In this document: one piece after another, positions 58,119 through 64,000 of the stretch
Layout: each line of letters starts with the position of its first letter
Numbering within the stretch: the first letter of the stretch is position 1
NCBI GenBank assembly: GCA_964585685.1
Contig: CAZPEP010000064.1
Span: 1 to 64,000, forward strand
Direction of reading: 5' to 3'
Source of the DNA: JALHVH01 sp964585685
GTDB lineage: Bacteria; Acidobacteriota; Aminicenantia; Aminicenantales; Saccharicenantaceae
Length of the DNA: 64,000 bases
Made by a program: the position numbers and the translations under genes
The notes under the pieces: model-generated
Told to the model about the DNA's origin: nothing
Databases searched by the model: none
What the model saw: only the letters and a program-made list of their open reading frames with translations

Positions 58119-59003
58119 TCAGTCTCGCGGCCTTGTCAGCTCCGGCAGGCAGAAGGATATTTCATATCGGTCGCCGCACCCGGCGCAGCGGAGGCACGCT
58201 TCGAGCGTCCGGCACTTGACACCTTTGTCCACGGCGAGCTCATGCGTCCATTTTCCGCCGCAGGACTCGCACGCCGCGGGAACGACGAGGAGGACGGCAA
58301 CGATCCTCGCCGGAGCTCCGCAAACGACGACAGACCGCTTTCTGATCTGGAACCCGGTCCCACGGGTCTCCTCGAGCTCACGGAGCAGGGCCTGGAAGAA
58401 CCGCAGGCTGTCCTTCGATCGCTTGAGCGCCGCTTTCCTTCCTGCGTTCGTCCTCATGTTCCGGGGCAGGGCTTCCGCGTATGTGAGCTCTTTGCTCAGG
58501 GAACTCATGACGGCGGCGAGGAAATTTTTCCCCCGGAGCGCGGATTTCAGGAAGAACCCGGCGACGCCGAGATAGCCGAACTTGGACAGGAGGTCGGCGT
58601 CATGGATGACGTCCGCGACGGCGTTCCAGCGGGCCTTTTCGTCATACAGGGCCCGCAGGGCGTTCCGGACCTTCACGATATCGGACGCGCGCGCCCCCTT
58701 CTCCGCGAGGGCCGAAGCGGCCAAGGCCGCCGCGCCTTTCTCTTCGGGCCTGTCGCCCTCATGATATTCTCCGCAGCTGAACTTGCCCGCATCGTGGAAG
58801 AGAGCCGCGACAGCCGGAAGGACGGGGTCGAGGCCTTAGGACACGGCCAGATCGTGAGCCAGCGACGCAACGAGGACCGTGTGTTCCCAGAGGAAACCTT
58901 CCCCGTCCCCTGCCCGTTTCCCCTCGTATTCGCGTTCAGACGCCTAGATCGTTTCCTTGACCTTCTCGATCAGGTTGGGATAAAGATCGGAGATCGCCCT
59001 CAT
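58119..59003 (-). pseudogene. HD-domain phosphohydrolase, interrupted by two in-frame stops
   Basis: Reading from an ATG at 59003, one frame codes for an HD-domain protein of about 294 residues, but it holds TAG at codon 20 (58944-58946) and TAA at codon 56 (58836-58838). Between the stops and after them the frame is clearly conserved: WEHTVLVASLAHDL, then FHDAGKFSCGEYHEG with the metal-binding His-Asp, then VADVIHDADLLSKFGY, and a C-terminal zinc ribbon (CESCGGKW, CLRCAGCG). Only the part after the second stop (from 58724) reads as an open frame; it would lack the main HD motif. The simplest reading is a recently inactivated gene. Confidence 0.75.
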
Positions 59004-59165
59004 ACGCCGCCCGAATAAAATCAAACCGGCTCGAGTCCGTTTTCAACCCTTAGCCCGGAGATACCCTGGAAATGGCGGATACTTCAGGCCTTCCGGATAA
59101 GTCGGCGGCGAACGCCTCGGGCCGAGTTTTTCGGGCCCCGCCGTGATCTTTAGGTTTTCCGTATT

Positions 59166-60527
59166 TCAGAACCTGTATCCAGCGCCCACCTGAAATATGT
59201 TCGAGTGGAGCCGATTCGGTTCCGAGGCCGCGACGCCGATCTTGGCCGCCGCTTCGATCTCGAAATCTCCCAGGGAAAGACCGACCCCCCCCGTGAGGTA
59301 ACTCCGGGCCCAGCTCTCCCCATACGGATAGGGCTGGGGATCATGAATATACCCGGCCCGAAGGGCCAATCCTTTAATGCGGCCGGTGGAAAAATCGATC
59401 CGGTATTCGGCGCCCAGATTCAGCTTGAGGACGCTTTTGAACACGGGAGTGTAGTACCACCCCTGTTGATAAGGGGCCGAGGTTTGCCCCCATCCCCAAT
59501 ACGAAAGGTCCGCCGTGAGCTCGAACCCCTGGATGGGCCGGTAGGCCACGCTGGACACCGCGACGAACGGCTGCTTCAGGGAATACTTGTCGGCGCTGTG
59601 GGCCGGAGGCTGATCGGAATCGCCATAGGTCACATCGAGGTTGGCGTCCACGTCGAGCTTGAAAGGCGGCCGGAGAAGGAGGCCGATCGTCCAGTCCTCG
59701 CCGGCCCGGAACGTCAATCCGAGATTGAACGCCACGGCGTCCAAATCGAGGCTGTATTTCTCGACGCTGTAGGTCGCGGCCATCCACGGTTCCAGCTCGG
59801 ATCCCTGCGGGGGCGTTCCCCCGCTTTCGGCGATCCCGTTCAGGATCCAATAGAGCCACGGCACCGTTTGAGACCGGGAGAGTTCCCCGAAGAGATACGA
59901 GACCGAGACGCCGAGCGAGAAAGAACGGGTCAGGGACCGGGACACCGATAGGTTGGCGCCGCGGAGCCTCCCGGACTGGGCGACGTCGCTCCAGTACGAA
60001 TAGGATTCGGGCTTGACGCCCGGGATGTTGAACTCCTGGAAAAGCCCGTAGTTGGCCGCCACGGACCAGCCGCAGAAGGGTAGGGAAATGCCCACCCTGT
60101 CCAAGCTCTCCGTATTCCTGGCAAACGAAGCCCTGGCCGGGAGAAACCGCGAGGGCATCACCATCGGAATGACGATGGAATCAGGGAAATCCCCGCGATA
60201 AACCGTGTGGGCATACCGGTAGCTCAGGGTGAAAGAGGCTTTTTCCGACCGGCAGACCGCGGCGGGGTTGAAGAAGCCGGATGCAGGACCCGTGTTTCCA
60301 AAGAGCGTTTCCCCCATCGCCGTCCCCCGGACCGAGGACGGTCCGAGCACGTTCCACCCGCCGACGGGCAGTGTGAAGTAGGTTAACTCGTCGGGCCCCC
60401 ACCAGGGGTAGATCAGGCTCGACACCTGCGCGGTGCATACCCCCGGGAAAACGGCCGGAAGAACAGCCAAAGCAAAGACGGCCAATACGATTCCTTTGCG
60501 GTTGAAATCAAGAAGCTTATGTTTCAT
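59166..60527 (-). CDS. Outer-membrane protein, FadL-like (distant)
   Basis: A 453-residue beta-barrel. The ATG at 60527 is preceded by AGGAGGG; the signal peptide (IVLAVFALAVLPAVFPGVCTA) follows. Early motif SSVRGTAMGETLFGNTG...FFNPAAV parallels the FadL N-terminus, and the end VGAGYRF has the terminal aromatic residue. Likely transports hydrophobic compounds; next to the monoacylglycerol lipase-like and glycerol kinase genes this would suit uptake of lipids, but it has its own transcript. Confidence 0.8.
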   Translation of the reverse strand: MKHKLLDFNRKGIVLAVFALAVLPAVFPGVCTAQVSSLIYPWWGPDELTYFTLPVGGWNVLGPSSVRGTAMGETLFGNTGPASGFFNPAAVCRSEKASFTLSYRYAHTVYRGDFPDSIVIPMVMPSRFLPARASFARNTESLDRVGISLPFCGWSVAANYGLFQEFNIPGVKPESYSYWSDVAQSGRLRGANLSVSRSLTRSFSLGVSVSYLFGELSRSQTVPWLYWILNGIAESGGTPPQGSELEPWMAATYSVEKYSLDLDAVAFNLGLTFRAGEDWTIGLLLRPPFKLDVDANLDVTYGDSDQPPAHSADKYSLKQPFVAVSSVAYRPIQGFELTADLSYWGWGQTSAPYQQGWYYTPVFKSVLKLNLGAEYRIDFSTGRIKGLALRAGYIHDPQPYPYGESWARSYLTGGVGLSLGDFEIEAAAKIGVAASEPNRLHSNIFQVGAGYRF

Positions 60528-60652
60528 GGGCCCTCCTATGGCAGAATGTATAGCAATTTTCACGCCAAAACCCGTTAAAATTCAAATGCATTTATTTTCA
60601 ATATCTTAGGCAACCGTCGAAGGCTTTTCGCCGAGCGAATTCTGCGAAAACA

Positions 60653-60723
60653 TGGACACCTGTCCAAAATATTGAATTCTGGGACACGATACCAATTTCC
60701 GAATTATGATATTTCCCTGTCCC
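60653..60723. repeat. Palindromic repeat with GGGACA/TGTCCC ends
   Basis: Contains TGGACA-CC-TGTCCA (60653-60666) and then GGGACACGATACCAATTTCC starting at 60681, closed by TGTCCC at 60718-60723, which touches the glpK stop codon. The second part is related to the arms of the repeat at 63029-63123. Confidence 0.6.
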
Positions 60724-62195
60724 TAAATGGCCCGGGCGACGGCCGCTTTCCAGCCCCGGTACAAGGCTTCGGCCCGGCGGCGGGCCATGACGGGGACGAA
60801 TTCCTCGTCAACCGCCCATAATCGCTCGATCTCCGCCGTGTCCTTCCATAAACCCGCGGCCAACCCGGCGAGGTAAGCCGCGCCGAGCGACGTCGTCTCT
60901 ATGGTCCTGGGGCGGAGGACGGGAATCCGGAGAATATCCGCCAGGAACCGGCAGAGGAACCCGTTGGCGGCCGCCCCCCCGTCGATGCGCAATTCCCTAA
61001 CTTTCAATCCCGAATCCCTGCGCATGATCTCCAGGACGTCGCGGGTAGAATAGGCCTGGCTTTCGAGCGCCGCCCGGACGAGGTGGGCCCGGCCTGACCC
61101 GCGGGTCAGGCCGACGATCGTTCCGCGGGCGGAGGCGTCCCAATAAGGGGCGCCGAGTCCAACGAAGGCGGGAACAAAATAGACGCCGGCGTTATCTTCG
61201 ACCGCACCGGCCAGCGCTTCCGATTCGTCCGCCGTCCTCAGGAGGCCGAGCTGGTCCCGGAGCCATTGGATGGCCGCGCCGGCAACGAAGACGGACCCTT
61301 CGAGGGCGTATGGGGCGGCCTTCCCCCCCGGGCCGCAGGCGAGCGTCGTTATGAGCCCGTGTTTCGAATCGACCCGCTTCCGGCCTGTGTTCATGAGGAT
61401 GAAACATCCCGTGCCGAAGGTGTTCTTGATTGCCCCCGCCCTAAATCCGGCCTGCCCGAAGAGGGCGGCCTGCTGGTCGCCGGCGATCCCCATGATCGGG
61501 ATCCCCGCCGGCAGACGTCCGATCTCCGTCGTCCGCCCAAACTCCCCCGAGGAGGGACGGACTTCCGGAAGGATGGCCTTGGGGACGCCGAATAGCCCGC
61601 AGAGCTCATCGTCCCAGGCCTTGGCGTCGATGTCATAAAGCATGGTCCGGGAGGCATTCGTCGGGTCGGTGGCGTGGCTTTTCCCGCCGGTCAATTTCCA
61701 AAGGAGCCAGGCATCGGTGTTCCCGAAACACAGACCGGCCCCGTTCTTTCCCCGCCGACCCATGCGCTTCAGGATCCACTCGGCCTTGGTCGCCGAAAAA
61801 TACGCGTCGATCGGAAGGCCCGTCCTTTTCCGGACGAGCGCGGCCGTTCCCCGTTCGGCATTGAGCCGGCGGCAGCGGTCCGCGGTCCGGCGGCATTGCC
61901 AGACGATCGCGTTATGAACAGGCCGGCCCGTTCCCCGGTCCCAGATGACCGTCGTTTCCCGCTGGTTGGCGATACCGATCGCCAGGATCGACGAGCCGGG
62001 GACTCGGGTCAGGACCTTCTGGATCGTGTGATGGACGCTCCGCCAGATCTCCTCGGGATCGTGCTCGACCCAGCCCGGCCTCGGGAAATACTGGGGGAAC
62101 TCTTCGTAGGCCGACTCAGCCGCCCGCCCCCGCCTGTCATAGAGGACCGCGCGGCTCCCCGTCGTCCCCTGGTCGATGGCCAGGATGTATTTCAT
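60723..62195 (-). CDS. glpK: Glycerol kinase
   Basis: Phosphorylates glycerol to glycerol 3-phosphate with ATP. AIDQGTTGSRAVL at the N-terminus, WVEHDPEEIW and the late FLCRFLADILRIPVLRP and ETTSLGAAYLAG blocks are GlpK signatures. The 490-residue length is standard. It starts 1 bp after the alpha/beta hydrolase gene, so glycerol probably comes from glyceride hydrolysis. No glpF or glpD is nearby. Confidence 0.95.
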   Translation of the reverse strand: MKYILAIDQGTTGSRAVLYDRRGRAAESAYEEFPQYFPRPGWVEHDPEEIWRSVHHTIQKVLTRVPGSSILAIGIANQRETTVIWDRGTGRPVHNAIVWQCRRTADRCRRLNAERGTAALVRKRTGLPIDAYFSATKAEWILKRMGRRGKNGAGLCFGNTDAWLLWKLTGGKSHATDPTNASRTMLYDIDAKAWDDELCGLFGVPKAILPEVRPSSGEFGRTTEIGRLPAGIPIMGIAGDQQAALFGQAGFRAGAIKNTFGTGCFILMNTGRKRVDSKHGLITTLACGPGGKAAPYALEGSVFVAGAAIQWLRDQLGLLRTADESEALAGAVEDNAGVYFVPAFVGLGAPYWDASARGTIVGLTRGSGRAHLVRAALESQAYSTRDVLEIMRRDSGLKVRELRIDGGAAANGFLCRFLADILRIPVLRPRTIETTSLGAAYLAGLAAGLWKDTAEIERLWAVDEEFVPVMARRRAEALYRGWKAAVARAI

Positions 62196-62196
62196 T

Positions 62197-63009
62197 TCAG
62201 ACTCTCTGGTCGACCCAGGTCAGGATATCCTCGAAGACGTGCTCCCGGTCGAGTTCGATCGACAGGGCGTGACGCATTTCGGGATACTCGATGATCGTCT
62301 TGTCGTCCGCCCCGAGCTTCGCGAAGACCTTGCGTGCGGCCCGTGGGTTAACGAGTTTATCCATGCCGGCGATCAGGAAGAGCGCTGGGACGCTGTGACC
62401 CTTTGCCCGGCGCGACGCCGCCATTTGCTCCCCTAGGGCGTTCACCAGGAGTTCCAGGCTGGAGACACGCACTTCGTCGGGACAGGTATCCATGACCTCC
62501 TGATACGCTGCGTCCCTAGTACACATCGCGGAAGTGAACGGGAGGGGGACGGTCTTGCGGGGATTGACCACCATCAGAAAAGGCATTGCCGCGTAAAAGA
62601 AGATGGAAAATTTCAACCCGTTTTTGAAGGCCGGGGAGATGAGAACCTGACCGGCGAACCGGTCCGGATGCCTGGCGGCCAGATTGTAGACAACGAGCCC
62701 GCCGAGGCTCTCGCCCAGGAGGAACACCTTCCGGCCCGGATTTTCCCGGACGGCCGTTTCGCTCAAGGCCAAGAGGTCCCGGTCCCAGACGCGGTAGGAA
62801 TCGACGTGCCCCCGAGGCCTTTCCGGAGTCTGTCCAAAGCCCTTGAGCTCTATGCCGTAGGAGGCATAACCGTTCCGGGCCAGATGGGACGCCAGGAAAT
62901 CCCAGCGCGCGGAATGGGCGCCGAGCCCATGGACCAACAAAAAAACCGCCTTGGCCGATGGGGCGACCCAGCGCCTGTAAAGGATGCCGGTGCCGGCGAG
63001 TTCGTTCAT
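62197..63009 (-). CDS. Alpha/beta hydrolase, monoacylglycerol lipase-like
   Basis: A 270-residue serine hydrolase. The oxyanion-hole HGLGAHSARW, the nucleophile in GESLGG, the acid in IAGMDKLVNP and the catalytic histidine in EMRHALSIE make a complete triad; the Hydrolase_4 type fits monoglyceride lipase. Co-transcribed with glpK, 1 bp apart: the pair would turn monoacylglycerol into fatty acid and glycerol 3-phosphate. The ATG at 63009 lies 7 nt after a TATAAT box and has no Shine-Dalgarno sequence. Confidence 0.85.
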   Translation of the reverse strand: MNELAGTGILYRRWVAPSAKAVFLLVHGLGAHSARWDFLASHLARNGYASYGIELKGFGQTPERPRGHVDSYRVWDRDLLALSETAVRENPGRKVFLLGESLGGLVVYNLAARHPDRFAGQVLISPAFKNGLKFSIFFYAAMPFLMVVNPRKTVPLPFTSAMCTRDAAYQEVMDTCPDEVRVSSLELLVNALGEQMAASRRAKGHSVPALFLIAGMDKLVNPRAARKVFAKLGADDKTIIEYPEMRHALSIELDREHVFEDILTWVDQRV

Positions 63010-63016
63010 GGCCGGG

Positions 63017-63022
63017 ATTATA
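63017..63022 (-). promoter_or_regulatory. Leaderless -10 box of the lipase-glpK operon
   Basis: Perfect TATAAT on the minus strand ending 7 nt before the ATG. The region further upstream is the inverted repeat 63029-63123, whose arm would supply the -35 position. Confidence 0.5.
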
Positions 63023-63028
63023 CAATAG

Positions 63029-63123
63029 GGGGACACAATACCAAATTCCTAATTCCTAATTACGGTTTATCGCGGAGGGAGATCGCGAGGAACCAATAAT
63101 TCGGAATTTGGTATTATGTCCCC
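63029..63123. repeat. Imperfect inverted repeat with GGGGACA/TGTCCCC ends
   Basis: Two 26-bp arms (63029-63054 and 63098-63123) match in inverted orientation at all but two positions; the arm begins GGGGACACAATACCAAATTC. The 43-bp centre is unrelated. The ends resemble those of REP-type elements moved by Y1 (RAYT) transposases, but no transposase is in the window. Confidence 0.75.
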
Positions 63124-63142
63124 ATAAAGGTAACATTATTTT

Positions 63143-63385
63143 ATGCCCCGAAAATTGTCTTGCGACAACCGCCCGGTTTCGTTGATCGTCCTGGCGGGTG
63201 GTAAGAGCCGGCGGATGGGCGCTGACAAGGCAAACTTGCCTATTCCGGGGGGAACGCTCATCGGGAGGGTCCTCCGCCAGGTCGAAAGGATGTTCGACGA
63301 AATCCTCATCTCCGTTTCCAAGGGCCAGGGCTCCATGGCCGGGATCCTGGCGGGGTTGGAGGCCGCGAAGAACGACGGCGGCGGC
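63143..63385 (+). pseudogene. Remnant of molybdenum cofactor guanylyltransferase (MobA)
   Basis: The frame starts with LIVLAGGKSRRMGADKANL, the MobA GTP-binding signature, continues to VERMFDEILISVSKGQ, then jumps to GSMAGILAGLEAAKN, skipping about 18 residues that MobA normally has there, and ends in unrelated sequence about residue 80. The open frame runs on to 63520 only by reading the antisense of a molybdoenzyme fragment. A functional MobA needs about 190 residues. Confidence 0.7.
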
Positions 63386-63499
63386 CGTGTCGTTCGGCCG
63401 GTCATCGCTCTCGATGCGGGTGAAGACGCCGTTCTTGACGGTAACCCGGAGCAGGCACCGGCCTCCGCAATTGTGGGAGGGGCATCCCGTCCGGATCAT
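63385..63499 (-). pseudogene. N-terminal remnant of a molybdopterin oxidoreductase (DMSO reductase family)
   Basis: The first 38 codons from the ATG at 63499 encode MIRTGCPSHNCGGRCLLRV and then IESDDRPNDT: the iron-sulfur cysteines and start of the DMSO reductase-family catalytic subunit. After this the frame turns into antisense of the mobA fragment. The enzyme would normally have over 600 residues, so only its start remains. Confidence 0.65.
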
Positions 63500-63599
63500 G
63501 CGCTCCCCGGCATCCGCTGATCCGCGCCGGACGCTTCCTTTGGACCGCCTAATGTCCTATACTTGGCGGGAATCCGGTTCGGACATGGAGGGATTAACG

Positions 63600-64000
63600 A
63601 TGAACGATATCCCAAAACGAAGTTACCCCATGGTCGGCCTGATCTTCTTGATCTTCTTCGTCATCTCGCTCGTGACCAATGTCATCAGCGCCATCAATCC
63701 CGACGTCGGCCAGAGCTTTGGCCTCAGCCTGACATTGGTCGGCCTTCTGGCTTTTTCCTTCTTCATCGCCTACGGGGTCATGTCCATACCGGCCGGCCTG
63801 CTCCTCGAGAAATTCCGGGAGAAGCCGGTCATGATCGCCGCGTTCTCGCTGGCCGTCACCGGGGCTATGCTCATCTCCCTCGTTCCCAGCTATCCGGTCT
63901 TCCTGCTCTCGCTGTTCCTGATCGGATCCGGCATGGCCGCCCTCCAGGTCGCCATCAACCCCCTCCTCCGCGTCTCCGGCGGCGAGGAGCATTTCGCCTT
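63600..64000 (+). CDS. MFS transporter, N-terminal part (cut by window end)
   Basis: The first 133 codons of a major facilitator superfamily transporter, running off the window. At least three to four membrane helices are visible (GLIFLIFFVISLVTNVISA, LTLVGLLAFSFFIAYGVMS, VMIAAFSLAVTGAMLISLV, FLLSLFLIGSGMAAL). The loop YGVMSIPAGLLLEKFREKP matches the MFS motif A region, and the sequence resembles the FHS (fucose/glucose permease) group. Preceded by GGAGGG; a weak TATACT box lies at 63558-63563. Confidence 0.85.
   Translation, partial: MNDIPKRSYPMVGLIFLIFFVISLVTNVISAINPDVGQSFGLSLTLVGLLAFSFFIAYGVMSIPAGLLLEKFREKPVMIAAFSLAVTGAMLISLVPSYPVFLLSLFLIGSGMAALQVAINPLLRVSGGEEHFA

Noticed and set aside
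58119..58724. The open frame as a complete 201-residue protein
   Set aside because: The upstream sequence in the same frame encodes the missing HD motif, separated only by stop codons, so it is part of a broken gene.
58836..58946. Pyrrolysine or other stop-codon recoding in the HD gene
   Set aside because: The two stops differ (TAG and TAA), and TAG and TAA are both used as normal stops in neighbouring genes such as the acidic-protein gene and pilQ, so general recoding is unlikely.
1..64000. CRISPR arrays, complete insertion sequences or prophage genes
   Set aside because: No regular direct repeats with spacers, no transposase or integrase, and no phage structural genes were seen on either strand.

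Overview
The window is about 64 kb of high-GC, densely coded chromosome from a Gram-negative (diderm), anaerobic, fermentative bacterium. The diderm envelope is shown by a type IV pilus secretin, an Omp85 (BamA/TamA-like) protein next to a TamB-like protein, a SurA-like chaperone, FadL-type and small beta-barrels, lipoproteins and an MsbA-like exporter. Anaerobic energy metabolism is suggested by a ferredoxin-dependent 2-oxoacid oxidoreductase (KorAB type), acetate kinase plus phosphotransacetylase, and an ADP-forming acetyl-CoA synthetase. Gene content and GC would fit an Acidobacteriota/Aminicenantes-like lineage, but that placement is inference; no rRNA is present.

Layout. 1-1975 (+): 3' end of a pilQ-type secretin and a lipoprotein, closed by a strong terminator. 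2021-10602 (-): an eight-gene operon, mostly joined by 4-bp start/stop overlaps: YdcH-like, Usg-1/Asd-like, msbA-like, yicC, gmk, coaBC, UDG, priA. 10656-13300: a glycosyltransferase (-), tRNA-Phe (+) and a PaaK-like adenylate-forming enzyme (+). 13380-17631 (-): a MacAB-type ABC export operon. 17740-19059 (-): a FadL-like porin. 19264-22323: clpB (-) diverging from a small acidic protein (+). 22320-26558: mutS, pgsA, fabD. 26582-37870 (-), continuing into fabD: an unusually long operon hslV-hslU-FN3 lipoprotein-FAH hydrolase-transaldolase-tamB-omp85-surA-fabD. 38017-42796 (+): a nucleotidyltransferase/acetyltransferase/methyltransferase group, then a zinc-ribbon Ser/Thr kinase paired with a low-molecular-weight phosphatase. 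42817-48745 (-): korA-korB-DASS transporter-sensor kinase-response regulator. 48835-54249: a beta-barrel (-), ackA-pta (+) and an ADP-forming acetyl-CoA synthetase (+). 54266-63009: DUF2156/GNAT pair (-), a large Asp-box protein (+), a broken HD-domain gene (-), a FadL-like porin (-), and a lipase-glycerol kinase operon (-). 63029-64000: an inverted repeat, the scar of a lost molybdoenzyme/mobA locus, and the start of an MFS transporter.

How the genes fit together. 2-Oxoacids are oxidised to acyl-CoA with reduction of ferredoxin, and acetyl-CoA is cashed in for ATP by two parallel acetate routes. The korAB operon links this to organic-acid transport and a dedicated two-component system, the most system-like set in the window. 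The hslVU-tamAB-surA operon couples cytoplasmic proteolysis with outer-membrane biogenesis. Several transcription units have a well-formed -10 box only 7-11 nt before the start codon and no Shine-Dalgarno sequence, suggesting frequent leaderless mRNAs. Other notable items are a PriA lacking helicase ATPase motifs, an Asd-like protein lacking its catalytic cysteine, an HD-domain gene with two in-frame stops, a shared operator-like inverted repeat between clpB and its divergent neighbour, and several families of dispersed palindromes.
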